A DNA stretch of 43,070 bases, from assembly GCF_023512315.1 (NCBI RefSeq), contig NZ_JAILZV010000006.1, forward strand, positions 1 to 43,070, written 5' to 3'. Of the stretch, positions 1-7,294 are shown piece after piece (the first letter of the stretch is position 1; every line of letters starts with the position of its first letter). The position numbers were made by a program, and so were the translations under genes. The DNA is from Anoxybacillus sp. GTDB taxonomy: Bacteria; Bacillota; Bacilli; Bacillales; Anoxybacillaceae. The notes under the pieces are model-generated. The model did not search any database. It saw nothing but the letters and a program-made list of their open reading frames with translations, and was not told the DNA's origin.

Positions 1-829
<829 letters not shown>

Positions 830-1031
830 AGTATACCTTAGCTTTTAACGTTGGCTATTGTCTAGCTTCGGACGCCATCGACTCGCGACGCTTCGGTTCT
901 GCTGTGGCGGCAACAGCCTTTAGCATCCCCTCCAGCGCGTTTCGTCGATAAGCGGGCGTCCTCCGCTTTTCTTATTGACGCTTCGTTTTGTTCAGTTTTC
1001 AAAGAACATCGCCTCAAAAAACGGCTTTTTC
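830..1031 (-). other. rRNA leader with antitermination-like box
   Basis: Transcribed leader between the rRNA promoter and mature 16S. At 991-1008 the minus strand reads TTCTTTGAAAACTGAAC, the conserved leader element of Bacillus rRNA operons that contains the boxA-like antitermination and processing signal. The rest should form one side of the RNase III processing stalk; the partner strand downstream of 16S is outside the window. Confidence 0.7.
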
Positions 1032-1061
1032 AGCCTATCACAACTAAAATGCGATTGTCAA
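1032..1061 (-). promoter_or_regulatory. rRNA operon promoter
   Basis: On the minus strand a perfect -35 box TTGACA (1056-1061) is followed after 18 bases by TAGGCT (1032-1037) as the likely -10. Transcription would start about 1025 and run into the leader and 16S. The -10 is a weak match to TATAAT, which is less typical for a strong rRNA promoter, so a second promoter further upstream is possible. Confidence 0.5.
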
Positions 1062-1318
1062 CTATTTTTTTAGTCACCACATCGTTCCGCAGCGACGTTT
1101 AATAATTTATCATGTAATTTTTAAAAATGCAATACTTTTTTTGTGTTTTTTCTTTCAACAACATAAATCTTTGTAAAGTAGCATACAAATAATCCATTCA
1201 ACTGTCAAATGCCAAAACGTCGCTAAATGTACATTGCTGTAAAAAGCATTAGGGCTGCTGTCGGTTTATGGATATGTGCAAAGGAAATATATTTTTTGTA
1301 AATATAACTATCAACAGT

Positions 1319-1467
1319 CTATCCACAAAAAAACAATCATTATCCACAATAAATCCTTTTTTATTTCGATTTATACTATTGTTATTAACATCTTGTGGAT
1401 AATATTATCCTCTTTATCCACAAAAAGTGCGTTTGTTTTCTATGAAGCTATTGAAAGGAGTGGATAA
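1319..1467. promoter_or_regulatory. Cluster of DnaA boxes upstream of tgl
   Basis: Three perfect 9-mers TTATCCACA or its complement occur at 1340-1348 (+), 1394-1402 (-) and 1414-1422 (+). Two one-mismatch copies occur at 1319-1327 (CTATCCACA) and 1459-1467 (AGTGGATAA), the last overlapping the tgl ribosome-binding region. The surrounding 1080-1440 stretch is strongly AT-rich. No replication initiator or other oriC gene is near, so this looks like a non-origin DnaA-box cluster of the kind known in B. subtilis rather than an origin. Confidence 0.7.
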
Positions 1468-1469
1468 CT

Positions 1470-2291
1470 ATGATTCAAATTCAACACACCGTTGTGGACG
1501 ATTCGTTTTTTTCCTCTGCCACACTGTCTAAGGAACAACAGATGGTCTTTCAAACGTTAGTGAAAGAAAAACAGATGTATTCGTACGAAAGCAAACAGCA
1601 ACTTCAATTCGAATTAGTTGTGCGCGAACGCATTCTCCAAACTTCTGTCGAATTGGCAAAAAGTGCTGCCCGCTTTACTATTTTTCAGTTTTCCAAATGC
1701 AACGAGCGATATTGGCAGAGAAATCGTTTAGGGGGATTTGAGCTAAAAAAAGGGGTCGCTCCTAGCGCTGCAATTAATGATATTTTTATTAACAGTCAAC
1801 TATATGCGTTTGAATGTGCAACTGCAATCGTTATTATTTTTTACAAAGCCGTATTAGATACAATAAAACAGGAGATATTCGATAAGTTATTCGACGATCT
1901 TCTTCTGTACGATTGGCATGTAGACAAAGATTTGAACATCACAACAAAAAAAGGGGATGACTACATCCCCGGTGACTGCCTTTATTTTAAAAACCCTGAT
2001 GTAGACCCTTCGATGCCACAGTGGCAAGGCGAAAACACCATTTACTTAGGCAACGGTCTTTATTATGGGCACGGGATCGGCATTAAATCGAAAGAAGAAG
2101 TGATTGCTGCGTTAAATAAACGACGAAAACCAGCAGCGAAAAAGTCGGCTTATTTATTAGCGCAAACTACGCGAATCGACTTTCGTTATTTATCCACCTT
2201 CGTTCGTTCTATTGGGCAACCACAACTTTCTGTCGAACGAAGCAAAATGGGGATCGGTTCAATCGGTTCATCCACTTTCTTGTACAGATAG
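1470..2291 (+). CDS. tgl: Spore coat protein-glutamine gamma-glutamyltransferase (transglutaminase) Tgl
   Basis: Cross-links spore coat proteins by forming epsilon-(gamma-glutamyl)lysine bonds late in sporulation, in the mother cell. The protein closely resembles B. subtilis Tgl along its length: the catalytic cysteine is Cys116 in the segment LYAFECATAIVII, preceded by Glu115, and the QWQGEN segment carries the equivalent active-site glutamate (Glu188). The start ATG follows GAAAGGAG at a good distance. At 273 residues it is longer than the roughly 245 of B. subtilis Tgl; the extra residues form a C-terminal tail whose end overlaps the convergent EamA gene by 24 bases. A DnaA-box cluster lies directly upstream. 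Confidence 0.93.
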   Translation: MIQIQHTVVDDSFFSSATLSKEQQMVFQTLVKEKQMYSYESKQQLQFELVVRERILQTSVELAKSAARFTIFQFSKCNERYWQRNRLGGFELKKGVAPSAAINDIFINSQLYAFECATAIVIIFYKAVLDTIKQEIFDKLFDDLLLYDWHVDKDLNITTKKGDDYIPGDCLYFKNPDVDPSMPQWQGENTIYLGNGLYYGHGIGIKSKEEVIAALNKRRKPAAKKSAYLLAQTTRIDFRYLSTFVRSIGQPQLSVERSKMGIGSIGSSTFLYR

Positions 2292-3170
2292 CGACCGTTT
2301 TCGATTTTCTCCCCATAAATACGTTCCGATACCTGTTAAAATTAACGTTCCACCAATCCATTGAAGCGGCTGAATCATTTCATCAAGCAAAAAATAAGCT
2401 AAAACGGCTGCTCCTACCGGCTCAAATAAAATGCTCATCGAAATAGTAGTTGCACTAAGCCATTTCATCGACCAGTTCATCAATGAATGGCCAAGTAACG
2501 TCGGTACGAGCGCTAACAAAAGAAAACAAAACCAATCTGTTTTCTTATACGCAACTAATGGGTAACGAAGGATAAGCGAATAAACAAGGAGCGTCAACGA
2601 ACTAACGCTATATACAATATATGTATACGTCATAAGCGACAGTCTTTTTCTTAATTCTTGCCCAACAAGCCAATATCCTGTTACCATCGCACAAGCAAGC
2701 AGTGCCAGCACATCACCGAATAGCGCGGCTCCACTAACTTGAAAATCACCCCAGCTAATAATAACGCTTCCGAAAATCGCAAGCAACCCGCTAAAAAATG
2801 CACTAATGGTTAACTTTTCTTTAAAAAAGATATAGCCGCCAACAAAAGCAAACAACGGCTGGAGCGTAACAAGCACGACAGAACTTGTCACCGACGTATA
2901 GTTCAATGATTCAAACCAAAGAATAAAATGAAACGCCAACAAAACACCAGCAGCAACAGAAAATAACCAATCTCTTTTCGAAATTTTTCGACATTCATGT
3001 GCATACGGAAGAACAAACGGAGTCATCAACAAAACAGTAAAAAAGAGCCGATAAAACGCGATTATAGCTGACGGAGCTTGCGCCCATTTTACAAGAATGG
3101 CCGACGTCGATACGGATAATGCTCCAATGGCAATCGCAATATACGGCTTCAATAAATTCGATGATTTCAT
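2268..3170 (-). CDS. EamA/DMT-family transporter
   Basis: A 300-residue integral membrane protein with about ten hydrophobic segments in two homologous halves, the layout of the drug/metabolite transporter superfamily (EamA repeats near residues 10-140 and 155-290). Such proteins export amino acids or other metabolites; the substrate cannot be told from sequence. The start ATG follows GAGAGGTGGG. It is divergent from the mgtC-like gene and converges on tgl, with a 24-base tail overlap. Confidence 0.85.
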   Translation of the reverse strand: MKSSNLLKPYIAIAIGALSVSTSAILVKWAQAPSAIIAFYRLFFTVLLMTPFVLPYAHECRKISKRDWLFSVAAGVLLAFHFILWFESLNYTSVTSSVVLVTLQPLFAFVGGYIFFKEKLTISAFFSGLLAIFGSVIISWGDFQVSGAALFGDVLALLACAMVTGYWLVGQELRKRLSLMTYTYIVYSVSSLTLLVYSLILRYPLVAYKKTDWFCFLLLALVPTLLGHSLMNWSMKWLSATTISMSILFEPVGAAVLAYFLLDEMIQPLQWIGGTLILTGIGTYLWGENRKRSLSVQESG

Positions 3171-3236
3171 AACCCACCTCTCACAAAACGTTTTATAATG
3201 ATTATAGCATCATTTAAAGAAAAAGAGGGGAAAAAT

Positions 3237-3914
3237 ATGGATTTTCATCTTTTTATAAAACTAGGTATTTCCGCAGTATTAGGACTTGTTATTGGTCTAG
3301 AGAGGGAGTTAAAACGAAAACCTGTAGGGTTAAAAACGTGCCTTGTCATTTCTATCTCGAGCTGCCTGCTAACGATTGTATCGATTGAATCTGCCTACAT
3401 CTTCCCTTTAAAGGACCATATCACGATGGATCCACTTCGTCTAGCAGCACAAATCGTTTCAGGAATCGGTTTTTTAGGAGCAGGGGTTATTTTACGAAGA
3501 GGGAATGACAGCGTTTCTGGCTTAACGACCGCAGCGTTAATATGGGGGGCAGCCGGGATCGGCATTGCTGTTGGAGCAGGGTTTTATTGGGAGGCGATTG
3601 TCAGTGTTGCCTTATTAATTGTGAGCGTTGAACTTATCCCGCTTCTCACTGCGCTCTTCGGGCCAAAACAGCTAAGGGAAAAAGAGATTTTACTACAACT
3701 TACTATTTCTCGCGCTGAAAAGATTGATGATGTCATCGAAGCCATTCGACAGCAAACAATTGCTATTAAAACATTTCACATTAAAGATATTGATGAGAAA
3801 CACCATTTGCTGAAATTGAAAGTGGCAATTTATCAAAAACAAACCGCTACAGACGTCTATTACTCGATTCGCAACATCCCTTCCGTTACAAGTGTCGAAA
3901 TTGAAAATTTATAA
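3237..3914 (+). CDS. MgtC/SapB family membrane protein
   Basis: 225 residues. The N-terminal 130 or so residues hold four to five hydrophobic segments with the family signature (GLVIGLERELKRKPVGLKT; IVSGIGFLGAGVILRRG), followed by a cytosolic ACT-like C-terminal domain. MgtC relatives are linked to magnesium homeostasis and inhibition of F-type ATPase in pathogens; in Bacillaceae the role is unclear. The start chosen is the ATG at 3237 behind AGAGGGG; an in-frame ATG at 3198 lacks a ribosome-binding site. It is followed by the tandem small transcription units. Confidence 0.85.
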   Translation: MDFHLFIKLGISAVLGLVIGLERELKRKPVGLKTCLVISISSCLLTIVSIESAYIFPLKDHITMDPLRLAAQIVSGIGFLGAGVILRRGNDSVSGLTTAALIWGAAGIGIAVGAGFYWEAIVSVALLIVSVELIPLLTALFGPKQLREKEILLQLTISRAEKIDDVIEAIRQQTIAIKTFHIKDIDEKHHLLKLKVAIYQKQTATDVYYSIRNIPSVTSVEIENL

Positions 3915-3918
3915 ACAT

Positions 3919-3971
3919 AAAAAAGTCCCTTGCGCATATATATCGCAAGGGAAACATACTATTCTATGGAC
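3919..3971 (-). ncRNA. Candidate small RNA, copy 1 (about 53 nt)
   Basis: Minus-strand unit starting a few bases after the -10 box at 3978-3983 and ending in a hairpin (3926-3934 paired with 3944-3952, 9 bp) followed by six T (3924-3919). The transcript would hold a conserved unpaired segment GTCCATAGAATAG (3957-3969) shared with copy 2, then GTTTCCCT leading into the hairpin. It has no sensible reading frame (in-frame stops in the conserved segment). Inferred only from promoter, terminator and duplication; no RNA family was recognised. Confidence 0.6.
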
Positions 3972-3977
3972 AATTTG

Positions 3978-4007
3978 ATCATATCATATTTTGTCGAATT
4001 TTGTCTA
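3978..4007 (-). promoter_or_regulatory. Promoter of small RNA copy 1, with Spo0A-box-like motif
   Basis: -35 TAGACA (4002-4007), 18-base spacer, -10 TATGAT (3978-3983) on the minus strand. The spacer contains TTCGACAAAAT (3988-3998), the reverse complement of a Spo0A-box-like TTGTCGAA. The same arrangement occurs in copy 2. Confidence 0.6.
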
Positions 4008-4023
4008 GATATTTTTTAAAAAA

Positions 4024-4053
4024 ATCGACAAAATTCGAGTTTGTTTTCGACAA
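4024..4053. promoter_or_regulatory. Extra TTGTCGAA-type boxes between the two small units
   Basis: On the minus strand TTTTTTGTCGAAAA runs through 4044-4057, directly at the end of the copy 2 terminator, a full match to the Spo0A box. A second, one-mismatch box (ATCGACAA on the plus strand) lies at 4024-4031. A 12-base inverted repeat, TCGAATTTTGTC (3995-4006) against GACAAAATTCGA (4027-4038), brackets the copy 1 -35 region. Confidence 0.45.
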
Positions 4054-4102
4054 AAAAGCCCCTTACGCTATGAAACGTAGGGAAACACGCTATTCTATGG
4101 AC
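4052..4102 (-). ncRNA. Candidate small RNA, copy 2 (about 51 nt)
   Basis: Second copy of the unit at 3919-3971, upstream of it on the same strand. It shares GTCCATAGAATAG (4089-4101) and the GTTTCCCT entry to the hairpin. The hairpin stem differs in sequence from copy 1 but still folds (TACG paired with CGTA plus a GC-rich base with one bulge) and ends in six T (4057-4052). Changed stem sequence with retained pairing argues that the structure is selected rather than a fresh duplication. Confidence 0.6.
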
Positions 4103-4108
4103 GAACAC

Positions 4109-4138
4109 ATAATATCACATTTTGTCGAATATTGTCTA
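4109..4138 (-). promoter_or_regulatory. Promoter of small RNA copy 2, with Spo0A-box-like motif
   Basis: -35 TAGACA (4133-4138), 18-base spacer, -10 TATTAT (4109-4114) on the minus strand. The spacer again contains TTCGACAAAAT (4119-4129). The promoter region is nearly identical to copy 1 while bases around the start site differ. Confidence 0.6.
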
Positions 4139-4180
4139 CTAGTATATAATTCCAATCGCTAATCGTTTGCTGTGCTTGTC

Positions 4181-4208
4181 TTGCAAAATGCTTGAAGATA
4201 AATATAAT
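4181..4208 (+). promoter_or_regulatory. Promoter of tRNA-Ala
   Basis: -10 TATAAT (4203-4208, perfect) with TTGCAA (4181-4186) 16 bases upstream as -35. The start site would fall around 4215, shortly before the tRNA at 4226. Confidence 0.6.
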
Positions 4209-4225
4209 AAAGTTAGGCTACATTT

Positions 4226-4298
4226 GGGGCATTAGCTCAGTTGGGAGAGCGTCGTGCTGGCAGCGCGAAGGTCACCGGTTCGAGCCCGGTATGCTCCA
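4226..4298 (+). tRNA. tRNA-Ala (anticodon GGC)
   Basis: 73-nt cloverleaf. Acceptor stem GGGGCAT pairs with ATGCTCC (one G-T), D arm GCTC/GAGC, anticodon stem TCGTG/CGCGA with loop CTGGCAG, so the anticodon is GGC at 4259-4261, and T arm ACCGG-TTCGAGC-CCGGT. It decodes GCC/GCT alanine codons. The 3' CCA is not encoded (the sequence continues ATT), so CCA must be added after transcription. A single tRNA with its own promoter and terminator. Confidence 0.95.
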
Positions 4299-4301
4299 TT
4301 A

Positions 4302-4337
4302 AGAAAAACCCTTGCGTGGCAAGGGTTTTTCTTTTTG
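4302..4337 (+). terminator. Terminator of tRNA-Ala
   Basis: Hairpin AAAAACCCTT (4304-4313) with AAGGGTTTTT (4321-4330), loop GCGTGGC, followed by a T-rich run. Confidence 0.85.
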
Positions 4338-4376
4338 TGACGAGCATTTTCCAAAGGCGGTCATCATTGGCTGTCG

Positions 4377-4865
4377 TTATCCGATTCGTTTCCCCATGAC
4401 GATTAAATCTCGTTCCACTCCGTCGAGTTCAGCAACCATTGGGAAATGCCCCCATTTTTCAAATCCAAAACGGGAAAAAAGCCGCAAACTCGGTTCATTA
4501 TGGGCAAAAATGAAGCCTAATAGCGTTTTTATTGCTAACTTCGGACATTCGTCGATTGCTTTTTGCAATAGCAGCTTGCCAAGACCTTTTCCACGTTGCG
4601 TTTGTGCAATATAAATACCGATTTCGGCCGTATGGCGATACGCAGGTCGTCCATAAAAGGGACGAAAGCTTAGCCATGCACACACTTTCCCATTTTGTTC
4701 GACGACCCATAGCGGCCGTTCTTCGGAATGTTCGGAAAACCATTTTTCCCGACTTTCAACAGACACCGGCTCTAAGTCAGCGGTCACCATTCTTGTTGGA
4801 ATCGTTTCGTTATATATCTCGACAATCGCTGGCAAATCAGCGCGTGTTGCTATTCGAATGTTCAC
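4377..4865 (-). CDS. GNAT family N-acetyltransferase (phosphinothricin acetyltransferase-like)
   Basis: 162 residues, matching the usual size of the PAT/YwnH branch of GNAT enzymes, which transfer acetyl from acetyl-CoA to small amines. The acetyl-CoA loop is QRGKGLG at residues 90-96; the N-terminal motif IRIATRADLPAIVEIYNE is typical of this branch. The start is GTG at 4865 behind a strong GGGGGGAG; the longer reading frame to 4985 runs through the upstream gene's terminator. It converges on the tRNA and lies just downstream of the SEC-C/TPR gene. The true substrate is unknown. Confidence 0.85.
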   Translation of the reverse strand: MNIRIATRADLPAIVEIYNETIPTRMVTADLEPVSVESREKWFSEHSEERPLWVVEQNGKVCAWLSFRPFYGRPAYRHTAEIGIYIAQTQRGKGLGKLLLQKAIDECPKLAIKTLLGFIFAHNEPSLRLFSRFGFEKWGHFPMVAELDGVERDLIVMGKRIG

Positions 4866-4882
4866 GTTTTTCTCCCCCCCGC

Positions 4883-4920
4883 TTAGAAAAACGAAACGCA
4901 AGCAATGATTGCGTTTCGTT
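4883..4920 (-). terminator. Terminator of the SEC-C/TPR gene
   Basis: Perfect stem AACGAAACGCA (4890-4900) with its complement at 4910-4920 on the minus strand, then TTTTT. It overlaps the stop codon of the upstream gene and sits just before the GNAT start. Confidence 0.75.
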
Positions 4921-6916
4921 ATTTTTTCCACTGCATGCGAGCCGTTTCCCGTAGCCACTCTAGCAGTTCTCGCTCTCGTTGCCATAAGTGAATATGAGCT
5001 TTTGCATACATGACTGCTTCCGTGTCATCACCAAAGCTAAAAAAGAGCGGATCTTCTTTTGGCAAGCGCTTCTTTTTCAATAAATAATCAATAACATACG
5101 GATTAGATATCATCGCTTCTTCTAATAAATCTTCTAGTTCCTCATGCAGCCCATATTTCAAATAGGAAACGAGCAAACGATTATAATCCATCGTTGCTGT
5201 CGCTTCATTGTATTGATCCAGCAACTCTTCCGCCTCGTCATATTTCCCTAGCTCAATATAGGCAGGCAATAATAAATAGCGAATGCCTTGGTTATCGTTT
5301 GGGTTTAGTTGCAATAGCTGCTCATACTGCTCCACCGCTTTTTCCTTTTCCCCTAACTGCCACAAAGCTTGTGCATAGTTGGCTTTCGCACGCATATATG
5401 GTCGCGTTTCGACAATCCCCCAAAAATGCCCTTTGTTTTCTCGGAAAAATCGTTTACCGAGGTCTTTTTCGCCAGCAATCATTCCTTGTTTGTAGTAATT
5501 CATCGCTGTTTCGAGCGCAACGGATTCATCCCCTAAAATGTTGTAGGCATCTGGGCTGTTTGGGTAAATCGCCAATGCGCGATGCGCGAGGTCGAGCCGT
5601 TTTTTCCGGTCCATTTCTTCAAACGCTTGGTACAATAGCTCTTGTGCTTCGTCTTTTGGCGACAGCGAAGCAACTGGCTTTTTCCCATTTTGAAGCGCCT
5701 TTTGAATATACTCGTTTGCCTCTGCAACCGACGAAAAATCTTTTTCTTGAATGACCCGCTCTAATTGGCGTAATTCTCGTTCCAGTGTGATTCGGGAATG
5801 TTGGGGCGGGAAAAACTCAAGCTCGTCCTCCCAGTCTTCCTCATCCCAATCGTCATCAAGTTCCTCGAGTTTTTCATATACTTGTTGAAGAAAATCTGCG
5901 AGCACCTCTTCCATTTCGCGATACTTTGCTGATAGACTGCTATTTGATACCCCGTAATGTTCCGCAATGTCTTTTTGTGTCGCTACTTTATATGGGAAAA
6001 AGGTGGCTACGATTAAATAATGAAGTGCTGCTGCGTACAATTCTGGTTTTTTTATCGTCGGATGAACCAACTCACAATACGTGCGCCATAAAACAAGCGC
6101 AATGTTCGTTAATGGTTCTTGTTCATGGAGACGATCCATATTTTCTTTTAAAAGATAGGCCGTTTGCTGATGAATTGGATCGTCCCATTGAAGATCATCG
6201 ATTTCAAAATCGTCAGGAAGCAGTGGCATAAAACATTCATGCAATAATTCCGGGAACGATGTCGCTAGCCACTGGCGAAGCGGTTTGTTTGCTTGCTCTT
6301 GTTTTCGTTGTAATCGCTCAACAAGCCAATCCGCTCTTTCTTTTTCCAACTCTAGAAGAGAAAGAAAAAACGTGTACGTTGCCCCTATTGATACGAGAAA
6401 CCCAACGACGACATTCCCTACCTCGATCGTCTCATTTTCTTGTAACGTGACGCGCTTTTGCTCTCCTGTAAAAATATCTTCGACGACAATTAGATTCGTT
6501 TCTTGCTCTATCACCCGTGCAAACGATGGAACTTCCTTCGTCCAGGAACGTAACAAATTACGTGTACTTGCCCGTTTAATTTTGGAGCTTCGCGTCTGCG
6601 CATAATGTTCGACAGCCGTTCGTCCATCCAATATCGGCGCGCAAAATATTGCCCATTGCGTCACGTATAGCATAAACGTTTCTTGCTCTTCCTCCGCAAC
6701 AACGGGAAGATGTTGAATTTGTTGAAAAATAAAATCGCTTAACGCATCGCCGTAATGAGTCAATGCATATTCAAATAGTTCTTGCTGTAGTTGAAGCGCT
6801 TCTTGCGTAATTACTTCATTCAAAAATACGACATCTTGTTTCTTTTCACAGCACTGCTTATACTTTTTTCCACTTCCGCACGGACAAGGATCGTTTCGTC
6901 CTACTTTCCCCATCAT
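4919..6916 (-). CDS. SEC-C zinc-motif and tetratricopeptide-repeat protein
   Basis: 665 residues. The N-terminus (Cys11, Cys13, Cys22, Cys23 in CPCGSGKKYKQCC) is a SEC-C motif, the small zinc finger found at the end of SecA and on many unrelated proteins. A long helical middle follows, with a helix-turn-helix-like segment (KDIAEHYGVSNSSLSAKYREM) near residue 340 and a very acidic stretch after it. From about residue 430 to 600 there are TPR-like repeats (ALAIYPNSPDAYNILGD; QLLQLNPNDNQGIRYLLLP). It is probably a cytosolic scaffold or adaptor. The start ATGATG follows GAGAGGTG. Function unknown. Confidence 0.8.
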   Translation of the reverse strand: MMGKVGRNDPCPCGSGKKYKQCCEKKQDVVFLNEVITQEALQLQQELFEYALTHYGDALSDFIFQQIQHLPVVAEEEQETFMLYVTQWAIFCAPILDGRTAVEHYAQTRSSKIKRASTRNLLRSWTKEVPSFARVIEQETNLIVVEDIFTGEQKRVTLQENETIEVGNVVVGFLVSIGATYTFFLSLLELEKERADWLVERLQRKQEQANKPLRQWLATSFPELLHECFMPLLPDDFEIDDLQWDDPIHQQTAYLLKENMDRLHEQEPLTNIALVLWRTYCELVHPTIKKPELYAAALHYLIVATFFPYKVATQKDIAEHYGVSNSSLSAKYREMEEVLADFLQQVYEKLEELDDDWDEEDWEDELEFFPPQHSRITLERELRQLERVIQEKDFSSVAEANEYIQKALQNGKKPVASLSPKDEAQELLYQAFEEMDRKKRLDLAHRALAIYPNSPDAYNILGDESVALETAMNYYKQGMIAGEKDLGKRFFRENKGHFWGIVETRPYMRAKANYAQALWQLGEKEKAVEQYEQLLQLNPNDNQGIRYLLLPAYIELGKYDEAEELLDQYNEATATMDYNRLLVSYLKYGLHEELEDLLEEAMISNPYVIDYLLKKKRLPKEDPLFFSFGDDTEAVMYAKAHIHLWQRERELLEWLRETARMQWKK

Positions 6917-6980
6917 TTTTCACCTCTCTAGTTGTATTATCATACATTTTAAACAATATTGCTAGAAAACTTTCTTTCGC

Positions 6981-7010
6981 AATAAAAAAAACGCCCCTTT
7001 TTAGGCGTTT
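6981..7010 (-). terminator. Terminator of sspH-like gene
   Basis: Minus-strand hairpin AACGCC/GGCGTT followed by a run of eight T, overlapping the stop codon at 7001. Confidence 0.8.
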
Positions 7011-7189
7011 CCTTCTTCTAATTCAGCAATCGGCACTTCTCTCTTCTCGCGAAGATGCCCGTCACGCATATGGATAGTAGCTGTTTGCTGCTGTTCGTTA
7101 TAGCTATCAATCCATACAGACACTCCATGGTAGTGAACAGGAATATCGGCTGGAGATGACACAATTTGTTTCACACGATTCATATCCAT
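7001..7189 (-). CDS. sspH: H-type small acid-soluble spore protein
   Basis: 62 residues (MDMNRVKQIVSSP start). It resembles the SspH family of minor SASPs: the pattern MN-R-K-IV-SP, then Y-GV-V-I and a closing acidic segment is conserved. These proteins accumulate in the spore core and are made under the forespore factor sigma-G. The start chosen is the ATG at 7189, 11 bases after GGGAGG; the upstream in-frame GTG abuts the ribosome-binding site. Monocistronic with its own terminator. Confidence 0.75.
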   Translation of the reverse strand: MDMNRVKQIVSSPADIPVHYHGVSVWIDSYNEQQQTATIHMRDGHLREKREVPIAELEEGNA

Positions 7190-7294
7190 TGCAAAAAACA
7201 CCTCCCTCGTTCACCGATAGTATGAACCATTGCGAAAAAAATATGTAAAAAAAATCAAAAACTCGTACAAACTATTCCCATAAGGGGGTGCATT

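Noticed and set aside
2190-2198. Sixth DnaA-like box TTATCCACC
   Set aside because: Lies inside tgl coding sequence with a mismatch; probably codon use rather than part of the cluster.
4532-4954. 140-residue plus-strand frame opposite the GNAT gene
   Set aside because: Antisense shadow of the GNAT and SEC-C genes; no ribosome-binding site.
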